64,000 nt of DNA, taken from Actinomycetes bacterium (GTDB lineage: Bacteria > Actinomycetota > Acidimicrobiia > Acidimicrobiales > RAAP-2). Positions 51,782 to 60,296 of this stretch are shown here, in pieces; position 1 is the first letter of the stretch, and each line of letters starts with the position of its first letter. The position numbers and the translations under genes were made by a program. The notes below the pieces were generated by a model. That model was not told the DNA's origin, did no database searches, and saw only the letters and a program-made list of their open reading frames with translations. The stretch covers positions 42,649 to 106,648 of the forward strand of contig JAJYYG010000070.1 in NCBI GenBank assembly GCA_021801235.1, given 5' to 3'.

Positions 51782-53019
51782 CAGCCGCCCAGCCAGCACA
51801 TGGCGGCGGTGACCATCGCCTCCACCCCGGTGGCGAGCGTGGGGTCCTCGACCGGAGCGTACCGGGGGGAGTGGTTGAACGGCACGTCCTCCGCCAGCCG
51901 GCCCGACCGGAGGGCCCGAGCGAAGAGCTCGGGGTCGGTGCCCCCCACGAACCAGAAGGTCGAGGGGATCCCGCCCCGTTCCGCGTAAAGCCCGAAGTCC
52001 TCGCTGGCGGTGGCCGGCGGGGCGACCAGGGCGCGCTCGGGCCCGAAGTGGCCGGCGAACGCGGCCGCCACCCGGGCGGTCGCACCGGGTTCGTTGGTGA
52101 GTGCGGGGAACGACTGGAACGTGGTCACCTCGGGCGGGGCCGGCGCCGCTGCGGCCGCGCTCTCACCCTCGGCCACGCGGGCGATGGCGGCGAGGACGTG
52201 GGTGCGGACGTGCGGGTCGAACGTCCGCACGGTCAGGGTCATCTCGGCGTCGTCGCCGATGATGTTCTCCTTGGTGCCGGCGTGGAGGGTCCCGACGGTG
52301 ACCACCGCGGCATCGGTGGGGGCGACTTCCCGGGAGACGATGGTCTGGAGCCGCATGACGGTGGAGGCGGCCATGACCACCGGGTCGACGGTCCGCTCCG
52401 GGGCCGCCCCGTGGCCGCCCCGACCGTGCAGCACGATGCGGAGGGCGTCGGTGGCCGCCATGGTGACGCCCGGGCGGGTGTAGACGGTACCCGCCGGGGC
52501 GGGGGCGACATGCTGGCCCAGGGCGACATCCGGGGTCCCGAACCGCTCGAAGAGGCCATCCTCGATCATCGCCCGGGCACCCGACGCCAGCTCCTCCGCA
52601 GGCTGGAGGACGATCAGGACGCGGCCGGACCACCGGGCGGTCTGGCGCGCCAGGAGGGTGGCGGCCCCGATCATCCAGGCGGCGTGCATGTCGTGGCCGC
52701 ACGCGTGGGCGACCCCGACCTCCCGCCCGTCCTCGCCGAGGGAGCGGACGATGCTGGCGTAGGGGAGGCCGGTCTCCTCGGTCACCGGGAGGGCGTCGAT
52801 GTCGGCCCGCAGGAGCACGGAGGGCCCGACCCCGTTGTCCAGGGTGGCGACCACCCCGGTCCCGCCGACGTGACGGGTCACGGTGTACCCGAGGCCCTCG
52901 AGGCGGTCGCCGAGGAGGGTGGCCGTGCGGTGCTCGGCGAAGGAGAGCTCGGGATGGGCGTGCAGGTCCTCGTAGAGGGACCGCAGGTCGTCGAGCAGGC
53001 CAGGCAGGTCGTCGAACAT
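51781..53019 (-). CDS. M20-family metal-dependent amidohydrolase
   Basis: 412 residues. The zinc ligands appear in VAHACGHDMHAAWM, LQPAEE and the distal PFNHSPRYAPVED, with the lid-domain signature HGRGGHGAAPERTVDPV and TVGTLHAGTKENIIGDDAEM. This is the IAA-amino-acid hydrolase / N-acyl-amino-acid amidohydrolase branch; the substrate cannot be deduced. The ATG at 53019 has AAGGAG eight bases upstream, which decides it over the in-frame ATG at 53049. It is divergent from the oxygenase-Fae pair. Confidence 0.9.
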   Translation of the reverse strand: MFDDLPGLLDDLRSLYEDLHAHPELSFAEHRTATLLGDRLEGLGYTVTRHVGGTGVVATLDNGVGPSVLLRADIDALPVTEETGLPYASIVRSLGEDGREVGVAHACGHDMHAAWMIGAATLLARQTARWSGRVLIVLQPAEELASGARAMIEDGLFERFGTPDVALGQHVAPAPAGTVYTRPGVTMAATDALRIVLHGRGGHGAAPERTVDPVVMAASTVMRLQTIVSREVAPTDAAVVTVGTLHAGTKENIIGDDAEMTLTVRTFDPHVRTHVLAAIARVAEGESAAAAAPAPPEVTTFQSFPALTNEPGATARVAAAFAGHFGPERALVAPPATASEDFGLYAERGGIPSTFWFVGGTDPELFARALRSGRLAEDVPFNHSPRYAPVEDPTLATGVEAMVTAAMCWLGG

Positions 53020-53196
53020 CGAAAGGCTCCTTCCGGTGGGCGGGTTCATCCTGGCACCGGCGTGCCCGGTCCCGCCAGGCCGCCAGGCCGTCAGGGCCCG
53101 CAGCGGGCGCGTGCCTGCACCGCCCCGGGACCGGGTGCCTTCGGCCACGTCGGAGGGCGGCGGTGCGGACGACCCCGGCCCCGCTCCGCTCCGGGG

Positions 53197-53210
53197 TAGT
53201 GTCCGCCGCA
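53197..53210 (+). promoter_or_regulatory. Leaderless promoter of the oxygenase-Fae unit
   Basis: TAGTGT (53197-53202) ends seven bases before the ATG at 53210. There is no ribosome site. The same hexamer precedes ctaC. Confidence 0.45.
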
Positions 53211-54046
53211 TGCCGACGATCACCGCGGACCTGGTGGACGAACACTCCTACCCGCTCTCCGACCTGACAGGCCCGGTGGGCCGTTCCCTGGTCGACCGGG
53301 CCCGTCGCCAGCTCCGGGACACCGGGGCCGCCGAGCTTCCCGGGTTCATCCGTGCCGACCGCCTGGAGGACCTGGTGGCCGACGCCCGTTCGCTGGTCCC
53401 CCGGGCCCACCATTCGCAGGGGGAGGGCGGCGCCTACCTCGAACCTCCCGAGCACGGCCTGCCCGCCGCCCATCCCCGGCGCTACCGCGGGCGCTACTCG
53501 GTCGGTGCGGTGGCCTACGACGTGATGCCGAGCCCGTCCCTCCTGCGGTCGCTGTACGAATGGGACCCGCTGCTGGCGCTGGTCGCCGCCATCCTCGACC
53601 GCGGGCCGCTCCACCGCTACGCCGATCCGTTCGGCGCGCTCAACCTGGCGGTGATGGGCGAGGGCGACGAGCTGCAGTGGCACTTCGACCAGACCGACTT
53701 CGTGGTGTCGCTGGCCGTCCAGAGCTCGGACGGGGGCGGTGAGTTCGAGGTGGCTCCCCGCATCCGCACGGCGGCGGACGAGCACGAGGACCGCGTGGCG
53801 GCGGTGCTGGGAGGCGAGCGCAGCCGGGTCGAGACCCTGGAGATGACGCCCGGGACCCTGGTCGTCTTCGAGGGGAGGCACTCGCTTCACCGGGTGAGCC
53901 CGGTCACCGGGGGGACCCCCCGGCTGGTCGGCCTGCTCGCCTACGACACGGAGCCGGGCAGGGTGGGCAGCGAGCTCCTCCACTCCGTCCGCTACGGGCG
54001 GACCCGGCCCTTCGACGAGCCACCGGTGACATGGCCGGCTTCGTGA
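53210..54046 (+). CDS. 2-oxoglutarate/Fe(II)-dependent oxygenase (HalD/ArpA-like fold)
   Basis: 278 residues. The iron triad is His158 and Asp160 in LQWHFDQTDFVVSLAVQ and His227 in GRHSLHRVSPV; Arg237 in TPRLVGLL is placed to bind 2-oxoglutarate. EFEVAPRIRT and TPGTLVVFEGRHSLHRVSP resemble the family that contains free-amino-acid hydroxylases such as ArpA and the BesD/HalD halogenases. The halogenases have Gly in place of the Asp, so this one should hydroxylate. The substrate is unknown. The gene overlaps the Fae homologue by 16 bases, which points to a reaction that releases formaldehyde, for example oxidative N- or O-demethylation; that link is an inference. Confidence 0.8.
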   Translation: MPTITADLVDEHSYPLSDLTGPVGRSLVDRARRQLRDTGAAELPGFIRADRLEDLVADARSLVPRAHHSQGEGGAYLEPPEHGLPAAHPRRYRGRYSVGAVAYDVMPSPSLLRSLYEWDPLLALVAAILDRGPLHRYADPFGALNLAVMGEGDELQWHFDQTDFVVSLAVQSSDGGGEFEVAPRIRTAADEHEDRVAAVLGGERSRVETLEMTPGTLVVFEGRHSLHRVSPVTGGTPRLVGLLAYDTEPGRVGSELLHSVRYGRTRPFDEPPVTWPAS

Positions 54047-54555
54047 CCCAGGTCGGCGAGGCCTTCGTCGGGAGCGGCGCCGAGGCGGCCCACGTGAACA
54101 CCGTGCTCGGCGCCCGGGGAGGGCCGGTGGAGACGGCCTGGGCGACCGCCCTGGCCACCCCCCGTGCCGGTCACGCCGCCTTCCTCACCGTCGTCCGTCC
54201 GGGGTTCCCCGCCCGCCCGCTCACCCTCTTCGTCAACAAGGCGACCCTGGCGGGACCGGAGCACTCCCGGTTGACCTGGGGTCCGGCGCAGGCCGGTGTG
54301 GCCTCCGGCGTCCTGTGGGCGGTGGAGGACGGCATCGTCCCGCCCGGGTCGGTGGAGGACCTGCTCCTGATCGCCGCGGTGTGGGTCGACCCCGAGGCCG
54401 CCGACGAGGCCGCGGTCTACGCCAACAACCGGTCCGCCACCCGGGACGCCCTGGCGTCCGGCCGTGACGGCACCCCGTCCCTGGCGGAAACCCTGGCCGT
54501 GCGGGACCTCCCGCGGAACCCCTTCTTCCTCCCGGGGGACACCGCCGACTCCTGA
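54031..54555 (+). CDS. fae: Formaldehyde-activating enzyme (Fae) family protein
   Basis: 174 residues, the length of a stand-alone Fae. Fae condenses formaldehyde with tetrahydromethanopterin in methylotrophs and archaea. VGEAFVGSGAEAAHVNTVLG matches the Fae N-terminus with the catalytic histidine (His21 here); the following conserved Asp is Asn23. FVNKATL, WGPAQAGVASGVLWAVEDGI and AAVWVDPEAADEAAVY align with further family blocks. The changed Asp and the longer C-terminal tail (residues ~150-174) mean it may act on another pterin or aldehyde. The ATG at 54031 lies inside the oxygenase gene. It converges with ctaF. Confidence 0.83.
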   Translation: MAGFVTQVGEAFVGSGAEAAHVNTVLGARGGPVETAWATALATPRAGHAAFLTVVRPGFPARPLTLFVNKATLAGPEHSRLTWGPAQAGVASGVLWAVEDGIVPPGSVEDLLLIAAVWVDPEAADEAAVYANNRSATRDALASGRDGTPSLAETLAVRDLPRNPFFLPGDTADS

Positions 54556-54595
54556 GGAGGACACGAAGCGCCGGGGGAGAACAGCGGTCCCGGTT

Positions 54596-54988
54596 TCAGA
54601 TCGTCCCGCCCCGGCGGCTCTCCACCGTGGCGCCGATCAGGGCCGAGAGGACCAGTGCCCCGGCGATGGGGGCCAACCACAGCCCGAACACGAAGGTCAG
54701 GACGGTGGCGGTCGCGCCCATGCCCATGATGAACGGCCAGATGCTCGAGCCGGGGAAGGTGCCGATCTGGCCGGACCCCCCCTCGATGGTGGCGGTCGGG
54801 TCGTCTTCGGAGCGGGGCTTCATGTGGTGGGACCACCACAGGTAGTACGCACCGGGGAAGAGCCCGAGGAACGTGGCCCCGATCAGCATCAGGAAGCCGG
54901 CGTCCTCGTAGCTGGTGAACCAGTACACCAGGGCGATGATGCCGAAGAAGATGCCGATGACCACCAGGATGCGCGCCTCGACCTTCAC
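54596..54988 (-). CDS. ctaF: Cytochrome c oxidase subunit IV, actinobacterial CtaF type
   Basis: 130 residues, four helices: [20 protein letters not shown] at the start, [20 protein letters not shown], and a later pair beginning [38 protein letters not shown] in the middle loop is typical of actinobacterial CtaF. It is a small structural subunit of the aa3 oxidase. GTG at 54988 overlaps the ctaD stop (GTGA). Confidence 0.93.
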   Translation of the reverse strand: MKVEARILVVIGIFFGIIALVYWFTSYEDAGFLMLIGATFLGLFPGAYYLWWSHHMKPRSEDDPTATIEGGSGQIGTFPGSSIWPFIMGMGATATVLTFVFGLWLAPIAGALVLSALIGATVESRRGGTI

Positions 54989-56760
54989 GACGGCGCCCCC
55001 GTGAGCTCCTTTGGCTGGTCGGGGGGAGCGCCGGGCGTCCGGTGGGTGATCACCGTCCGGTGCTCGGGATGGTTGTAGTCCCAGGTCGGCCGCTCCGACC
55101 GGATCGGCGGCAGGTGGGTGTAGTTGTGGTGGGGCGGCGGCGAGGTGGTGAACCACTCCAGTGTGTGGCCGTCCCACGGGTTGGACCCGGCCGGGACCGG
55201 CCTGGCCCACGACACCACCAGGTTCACGAAGAAGAAGAGGAACGAGGCGCCCATGATGAAGGCGCCGACGGTGGAGATGACATTCAGGGTGGTCCAACCG
55301 GTGTCGGGGGCGTAGGTGGCGATCCGCCGGGGCATGCCGTGGAGCCCGAGGAGGTACTGCGGCGTGTAGCAGACCCAGAAGCCGACGAACAGGCTCCAGA
55401 AGTGGAGCTTGCCCCAGCTCTCGCGCAGCATGCGGCCGAACATCTTCGGGTACCAGAAGTAGAAGCCGGCGAAGGCGGCGAAGACCGCGGTACCCACCAG
55501 TACCTGGTGGAAGTGGGCCACCACGAAGTAGGTGTCGTGGGTCATGAAGTCGATGGGCGGCGACGCCAGCAGCACCCCGGTCACCCCGCCCATGAGGAAG
55601 GCGAAGAGGAACCCGATCGAGAAGAGCATCGGGACGGCGAAGGCGATCTGGCCCCGCCACATGGTGCCGATCCAGTTGAAGAACTTGATGCCGGTCGGCA
55701 CCGCGATCAGGTAGGAGAGCAGCGAGAAGAACGGCAGCAGCACCACCCCGGTGGTGAACATGTGGTGGGCCCACACGCCGGTGGAGAGAGCGGCGATGGA
55801 CATGGTGGCGAACACCATGCCCCGGTAGCCGAACAGCGGCTTACGCGAGAAGACGGGGATCACCTCGGTGACCATGCCGAAGTAGGGGAGGGCGAGGATG
55901 TACACCTCGGGGTGGCCGAAGAACCAGAAGAGCTGCTGCCAGAGGATGGGGGAGCCCCCACCCTGGACGGAGAAGATGTGGGTCCCGAAGTGCCGGTCGC
56001 AGAAGAGCATCACCACCGCCGCGAACAGCACCGGGAAGGCGATGAGGATGAGGATGGCGGTGACCAGCATGTTCCACGTGAAGATGGGCATGCGGAACAT
56101 GGTCATCCCCGGCGCCCGCAGGTAGAAGATGGTGGCCACCAGGTTGACGCCGGTGAAGATGGCGGAGAACCCGGTCAGCGCCAGTGCCATCAGCCACAGG
56201 TCCGCTCCCGCACCGGGGGAGTTGGTGGCGTTGGACAGGGGAGCGTAGGCGACCCACCCGAAGCTGGCCGCCCCCCCCGCCACCAGGAACCCGGAGAGCA
56301 TGGTGATCGACCCGCCGAGGTAGAGCCAGTAGGAGAGGGCGTTGAGCCGGGGGAAGGCCATGTCCGGCGCCCCGATCTGGAGGGGGACGATGTAGTTGGC
56401 CAGGCCGCCGAAGGCGAAGGGCCCGGCGAACAGGTACAGCATCAGGCTGCCGTGCATGGTGAACAGCTCGTTGTACGTCTGGTACGACACGACGGACGAG
56501 TTGGGCTCCATGAGCTGGGCCCGGATGACGAGGGCCATCACCCCGGCGAGGAAAAACAGCACCAGCGAGGTGATCATGTAGGACTTGCCGATCACCTTGT
56601 GGTCGGTGGAGGTGAGCCAGTTGACGATGCCGCTCGGCCCTTCGTGGTGGGCGTGCTCGGGCGCCGCCCCACCGGGGCCGTGGGCGCCGGGGCCGTGGGC
56701 GTCCGGGCCACCGGCCGGCTCGGGGGTCAGGAGCTCGGGGCGTTCAACCGTGGTCGTCAT
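54985..56760 (-). CDS. ctaD: Cytochrome c oxidase subunit I
   Basis: 591 residues, twelve helices plus short tails. It carries hemes a/a3 and Cu[18 protein letters not shown] contains the His-Tyr cross-linked CuB ligand and the D/K-channel glutamate. [15 protein letters not shown] gives the other two CuB histidines, and [11 protein letters not shown] gives the heme ligands. It is an A-type heme-copper oxidase. An N-terminal His/Gly/Pro-rich stretch precedes [15 protein letters not shown]. The ATG overlaps the ctaC stop. Confidence 0.97.
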   Translation of the reverse strand: MTTTVERPELLTPEPAGGPDAHGPGAHGPGGAAPEHAHHEGPSGIVNWLTSTDHKVIGKSYMITSLVLFFLAGVMALVIRAQLMEPNSSVVSYQTYNELFTMHGSLMLYLFAGPFAFGGLANYIVPLQIGAPDMAFPRLNALSYWLYLGGSITMLSGFLVAGGAASFGWVAYAPLSNATNSPGAGADLWLMALALTGFSAIFTGVNLVATIFYLRAPGMTMFRMPIFTWNMLVTAILILIAFPVLFAAVVMLFCDRHFGTHIFSVQGGGSPILWQQLFWFFGHPEVYILALPYFGMVTEVIPVFSRKPLFGYRGMVFATMSIAALSTGVWAHHMFTTGVVLLPFFSLLSYLIAVPTGIKFFNWIGTMWRGQIAFAVPMLFSIGFLFAFLMGGVTGVLLASPPIDFMTHDTYFVVAHFHQVLVGTAVFAAFAGFYFWYPKMFGRMLRESWGKLHFWSLFVGFWVCYTPQYLLGLHGMPRRIATYAPDTGWTTLNVISTVGAFIMGASFLFFFVNLVVSWARPVPAGSNPWDGHTLEWFTTSPPPHHNYTHLPPIRSERPTWDYNHPEHRTVITHRTPGAPPDQPKELTGAPS

Positions 56761-57704
56761 GCGAGTGCCTTTGGCTTGGTGGACGGTGCGGGGGCGGCGT
56801 TGGAGTGGTACTGGCGGGTGTTGGGAGGCGGGGTGTTCGAGGCGCTGGAGCCTGCTCCGGCCCCGGCCGCCTGGAGGGTGTTGCCGGCGGCCACCTCGCT
56901 GCTGGCCCACTGCTCGAACCCGGCCGGGGTCACCGCCCGGACGCTGAAGAGCATGTCCGAGTGGTAGAGACCGCAGAACTGGGTGCACTGGCCGTCGTAG
57001 GTGCCGGTGTGGATGACGGTGAGATCGAACACGTTGGTGACGCCCGGCTGGGCGTACCGGCTGAAGTTGAAGTCACGGACGTAGAAGCCGTGCACCACGT
57101 CGTCGGAGACCAGGGTGATCTGGACGGTCTGGCCGGCGGGGACCACCATCTGGGGGCCGTGGTTGTCGGGGCCGTGGGTGGTGGTGCCGGCGACTCCGAC
57201 GTTGAGCCCGGGGTAGTCGAAGCGCCAGCCCCACTGGAAGGCGGTGACCGTGATGTCGACCACCGGCTTCCCGGTGGAGGTCACGGTGGCGCCGGCGGCC
57301 ACGGTGGCGTCCACGTTGTTCTCGGTCAGCACGGTGAAGGCGAAGAGGAAGCCCACGATGATGATCGGGAGGACGGTGTAGAGGATCTCGATCGGCACGT
57401 TCTCGTGGAACTGCTTGGGCATCTCCTCGGAGCGCCGGCGGTACCGGAACACCGACCACAGGATGAGCACGGCCACGATCCCGCCGATGACGATGCCGAT
57501 GGTCACCATGGCGGACCAGAGCTTGAACGTGTCCTGGCCCTGGGTGGTCGCCCCCCGGCTGGCCCCGTAGCTCGGCTGATTGCAGGCCGCCAGCACCAGC
57601 GGAGCCGCCACCAGCAGTGCGGTCAGGAGGCGTCGGGAAGGCGCCTTGGCCCGGTACATCCGGCGGCGCGACGGGTCGGGGGAACCGGTCGATGGGGCGT
57701 TCAC
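56757..57704 (-). CDS. ctaC: Cytochrome c oxidase subunit II
   Basis: 315 residues. A signal region ([20 protein letters not shown]) has a lipobox-like LAAC, so it may be a lipoprotein. Two helices follow, then the CuA domain with the ligands in [12 protein letters not shown] and [18 protein letters not shown] (two Cys, His and Met). An Ala/Pro/Ser-rich tail ends it. GTG at 57704 is chosen for the leaderless -10 just upstream. First gene of ctaC-ctaD-ctaF; it accepts electrons from QcrC. Confidence 0.96.
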   Translation of the reverse strand: MNAPSTGSPDPSRRRMYRAKAPSRRLLTALLVAAPLVLAACNQPSYGASRGATTQGQDTFKLWSAMVTIGIVIGGIVAVLILWSVFRYRRRSEEMPKQFHENVPIEILYTVLPIIIVGFLFAFTVLTENNVDATVAAGATVTSTGKPVVDITVTAFQWGWRFDYPGLNVGVAGTTTHGPDNHGPQMVVPAGQTVQITLVSDDVVHGFYVRDFNFSRYAQPGVTNVFDLTVIHTGTYDGQCTQFCGLYHSDMLFSVRAVTPAGFEQWASSEVAAGNTLQAAGAGAGSSASNTPPPNTRQYHSNAAPAPSTKPKALA

Positions 57705-57717
57705 AGCGACGACACTA
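57704..57717 (-). promoter_or_regulatory. Leaderless promoter of ctaCDF
   Basis: On the minus strand TAGTGT (57717-57712) ends seven bases before the ctaC GTG at 57704. No ribosome site. Confidence 0.5.
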
Positions 57718-57827
57718 GCGGGCATCCGACCGGAATTAGAAGTTGAGATCCGCCGCGTGGACCGGTTCGCGACGCTCCCGGCGTTCTTCCTGTTCACGGC
57801 GGTCGGGATCCCCTGACCGGCGCGGGC

Positions 57828-57852
57828 GGTGCCTGCCCGTCGGTCAGGCACC
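57828..57852. terminator. Inverted repeat at the end of the minus-strand membrane gene
   Basis: GGTGCCTG (57828-57835) and CAGGCACC (57845-57852) form a perfect eight-base stem with a nine-base loop that overlaps the stop codon at 57846-57844. No T tract. Confidence 0.35.
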
Positions 57853-58509
57853 GGGCCCACCCCCTTCCGGCGGGACCCCGGACGCCGGTCGTCCGGACCG
57901 GGCGCGGGCCCGGGCGGTCGCCCGACCGGCGGCCCGGACGCTCCGCCGGGTCCCGGCGATCACCACCGGTCGGTGCCGGCCCGCCGCGGCCGACGCGGTC
58001 GCCGCGGAGCGCCCTACCAGCCGGGCGAACGAGCCGATCGTCCCCGGCCCGGGAGCAGGGTCCCCGAGGTGCGCGGGCGCCGGTGGACCCGGGTCCGCCC
58101 CGGCTTCGGGGTCGCCGCCGGAGGGGTCGCCGCCGGATCCCGGGCGCCCGCCCGCGACGCCGGGCTGCGTGGAGGTGAGCGACGCCAGGCGTACCACTCC
58201 GACGGCGGCGAAGGCCAGGACGACGATGCCGGTGAGGTCGGGGCGCAGCTGCGGGACAGCAGGGGTCACCGCCACCACCACCGCCAGCACCGTTACCACC
58301 CGGACGTGGAGCCGTCGACCGCAGAGCCGAACCACCCCCAGCGGTCCGTCGGCGGTCAGCGCCGCCGCCGCGAACGCGGCACCGGCACCGACCAGCACCG
58401 CTCCTCGTGCGACGTGCAGCGAGAGGTCGACAAGCGCCACCATCACCAAGAGCTCGGACGCCTGGAGCACCCAGAACGGCACGACCTTCACTCGGGGGGC
58501 CCGGCTCAC
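57844..58509 (-). CDS. Hypothetical membrane protein
   Basis: 221 residues, not recognised. About four hydrophobic segments lie in the first 115 residues (for example LLVMVALVDLSLHVARGAVLV and VVTVLAVVVAVTPAVP), followed by a long Pro/Gly/Arg/Ala-rich hydrophilic tail. The start is taken as GTG 58509 (SRAPRVKVVPFWVLQ), which has a normal amphipathic lead-in but no clear ribosome site. It lies between tatA and ctaC on the same strand. Confidence 0.55.
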   Translation of the reverse strand: MSRAPRVKVVPFWVLQASELLVMVALVDLSLHVARGAVLVGAGAAFAAAALTADGPLGVVRLCGRRLHVRVVTVLAVVVAVTPAVPQLRPDLTGIVVLAFAAVGVVRLASLTSTQPGVAGGRPGSGGDPSGGDPEAGADPGPPAPAHLGDPAPGPGTIGSFARLVGRSAATASAAAGRHRPVVIAGTRRSVRAAGRATARARARSGRPASGVPPEGGGPGA

Positions 58510-58639
58510 CCGGGTGGCGGGTCCGGGTGTCGGACGGCGGACGGATCCGGAGCGGGTGCCGCCGCGTCAGAGGTCACGGTCGGGCCTCACGGTCGGGTGG
58601 TGACGCGGACGGTTCCGCCGGGTGGTGGTGGCGTGGTCG

Positions 58640-58912
58640 CTACGACGAGGCGGACGGTCCGTCGCCCGGGCGTTCCGCCGACTGGGGGGGAGGGTTGACC
58701 GCCGCCGGGGCGGCGGGGGTGGCCGCCGACGTCCCGCCCACCGGGCCGTCGGCCCCGCCCTCCTCGAGACCCTTCTTGAACTCCTTCTGGGCGGAGCCCA
58801 ACGAACGGGCCAGCTTGGGGATCTGGGTGCTCCCGAAGAGCACGAGGACCACGACGACGAGCACGATGATCCCGTCGACGCCGAAAATCTCTGCAGGTGA
58901 GCCGAAGTGCAT
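58640..58912 (-). CDS. tatA: Sec-independent (Tat) translocase subunit TatA
   Basis: 90 residues. One N-terminal helix (GIIVLVVVVLVLFGSTQIPKL), the FGSxxIPKL turn and an amphipathic helix LARSLGSAQKEFKKGLEEG are the TatA hallmarks, followed by an Ala/Pro-rich tail. TatA forms the pore for folded, twin-arginine-signal proteins such as the Rieske protein encoded at 49301. The ATG at 58912 has AAGGAG about eight bases upstream and a possible -10 (TAACCT, 58949-58944). TatB-like is a less likely alternative. tatC is not in the window. Confidence 0.92.
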   Translation of the reverse strand: MHFGSPAEIFGVDGIIVLVVVVLVLFGSTQIPKLARSLGSAQKEFKKGLEEGGADGPVGGTSAATPAAPAAVNPPPQSAERPGDGPSASS

Positions 58913-58943
58913 GCTGCCTTCTCCTTCGTCGACTACTGGGTCC

Positions 58944-58949
58944 AGGTTA
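58944..58949 (-). promoter_or_regulatory. Possible -10 of tatA
   Basis: TAACCT on the minus strand (58949-58944) fits TANNNT and would give a leader of about 25 bases that contains the ribosome site. Confidence 0.35.
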
Positions 58950-59016
58950 GACCTGTCGGGGATCACCCGGTACTTCGGCGCCGACTGCGTTCCGGATGAT
59001 CCCGAAGGCGCCCGCC

Positions 59017-59454
59017 TCACCCCGCCAGCAGCACCCCGAGCACCAGGGCGGCCACCGAGGCGGTCCCCCCGATCGACCCCCACACGGCGAGGCCCCGCTT
59101 GGTGGTCGCCCGCTGGTGGAGGAAGACGGCCACGCCGGCCGCCGCCACCACGGCGATCTTGACCACCAGGACCGCCGTCCACGCCGTGGGGGCGCCCGCC
59201 AGCTTGAAGGCGGCGATGTTCCAGAACCCGGTGATCACCACCAGGGCGTAGGCGGGCCACAGCAGGCGGGCCAGGGCCCGGGCCACCTTCTTCGGGGCCT
59301 CACCGCCGAGGCCCCGGACGGTTGGCATCAGCCCGGTCACGGTGATCTGGCCGCCGACCCACACCGTGGCACCCAGCACGTGGAGGGTGAGCCGGACGGC
59401 GTCGACCGCCGGGCTCAGGGTCGGGGTGGAGGCGGCCAGGAGTCCCGTCGGCAC
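59017..59454 (-). CDS. CopD-like small membrane protein
   Basis: 145 residues and four hydrophobic helices. DAVRLTLHVLGATVWVGGQ with the LHxLGAxxWVGG pattern resembles the CopD/DUF2269-like family of four-helix membrane proteins, some linked to copper uptake or heme-like ligands. FLHQRATTKRGLAVWGS follows. The GTG at 59454 is the likeliest start, since upstream in-frame codons run into the duplicated crotonase tail. Function unknown. Confidence 0.65.
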   Translation of the reverse strand: MPTGLLAASTPTLSPAVDAVRLTLHVLGATVWVGGQITVTGLMPTVRGLGGEAPKKVARALARLLWPAYALVVITGFWNIAAFKLAGAPTAWTAVLVVKIAVVAAAGVAVFLHQRATTKRGLAVWGSIGGTASVAALVLGVLLAG

Positions 59455-59472
59455 GGGCGTCCGCCCTACTTC

Positions 59473-59525
59473 CCGGTCCAGTTGGGCTTGCGCTTCACTT
59501 TCCGGTCCAGTTGGGCTTGCGCTTC
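59473..59525. repeat. Direct repeat of the 3' end of the crotonase gene
   Basis: A 24-base block at 59502-59525 (encoding the C-terminal KRKPNWTG segment on the minus strand) recurs exactly at 59473-59496, a period of 29 bases, straddling and following the stop codon at 59497-59495. Confidence 0.95.
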
Positions 59526-60265
59526 TCGGCGAAGGCGACCGGGCCCTCCATGGCATCGGCGGAGCCGAAGACCGGGCCCACCTCGGCGTTGTTGAGCTCC
59601 CACGCTTCGGCCTCGGAGACCTCGGCGGCCTGCTTCATGATGCGCTTGGAGGCGCGTACCGCCAGCGGGGCGTTCTCGGCGATGGTGGTCGCCAGGGCCA
59701 CGGCCTCGTCGAGGAGCTGTCCGGCCGGCACCACCCGGTTGACCAGGCCCAGTGCCAGGGCGCGTTGGGCGTCGATGGGGTCCCCGGTAAGGGCCAGCTC
59801 CAGGGCGATGGCCTGGGGAAGGCGCTTGGGTAGGCGGATCAACCCCCCGCCGGCGGCGAACAGTCCCCGCTTGACCTCGGGGATGCCGAACTTCGCCTCC
59901 TCGACCGCCACCACCAGGTCGCACGACAGCATGATCTCGCACCCGCCGGCGAGTGCCGACCCGTTGACCGCGGCGATCAGGGGCTTGGGGAAGTCGCGCT
60001 GGGCGATGCCGGCGAACCCGCCGCTGGCCCCGATGATGTCGCCCGCCTCGCCGGCGGCGAATGCCTTCAGGTCCATGCCGGCACTGAACGCCTTGTCCCC
60101 GCTTCCGGTGAGGATGACCACCCAGGCGTCGGCGTCCTCGGTGAGCTCGTCGAAGGCGGCCGAGAGGGCCTTGCTCACCGCGCCGTTGATGGCGTTGCGG
60201 GCCTCGGGCCGGTTGATGGTGAGGATCTCGATGTGTCCCTGGCGTTCACGGAGGAGTTCGGGCAC
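59495..60265 (-). CDS. Enoyl-CoA hydratase/isomerase (crotonase) family protein
   Basis: 256 residues, the family length. KAFSAGMDLKAFAAG and GSALAGGCEIMLSCDLVVA form the oxyanion-hole region. FGIPEVKRGLFAAGGGLIRL holds one catalytic-site Glu, and an ERFADAE-like region reads NNAEVGPVFGSADAMEG. The AFAEKRKPNWTGK end is typical of actinobacterial enoyl-CoA hydratases. Start GTG 60265 has GGGAGG close upstream. It follows the thiolase-like gene by 31 bases on the same strand, so the two may act in one acyl-CoA pathway. Confidence 0.9.
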   Translation of the reverse strand: MPELLRERQGHIEILTINRPEARNAINGAVSKALSAAFDELTEDADAWVVILTGSGDKAFSAGMDLKAFAAGEAGDIIGASGGFAGIAQRDFPKPLIAAVNGSALAGGCEIMLSCDLVVAVEEAKFGIPEVKRGLFAAGGGLIRLPKRLPQAIALELALTGDPIDAQRALALGLVNRVVPAGQLLDEAVALATTIAENAPLAVRASKRIMKQAAEVSEAEAWELNNAEVGPVFGSADAMEGPVAFAEKRKPNWTGK

Positions 60266-60296
60266 GGGCCTCCCTTTCTGGAGCGGTCTGACGATC

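Noticed and set aside
53210..54046. BesD-type amino-acid halogenase
   Set aside because: The halogenases need Gly in place of the iron-binding Asp; here the motif is His-Phe-Asp, so the iron triad of a hydroxylase is intact.
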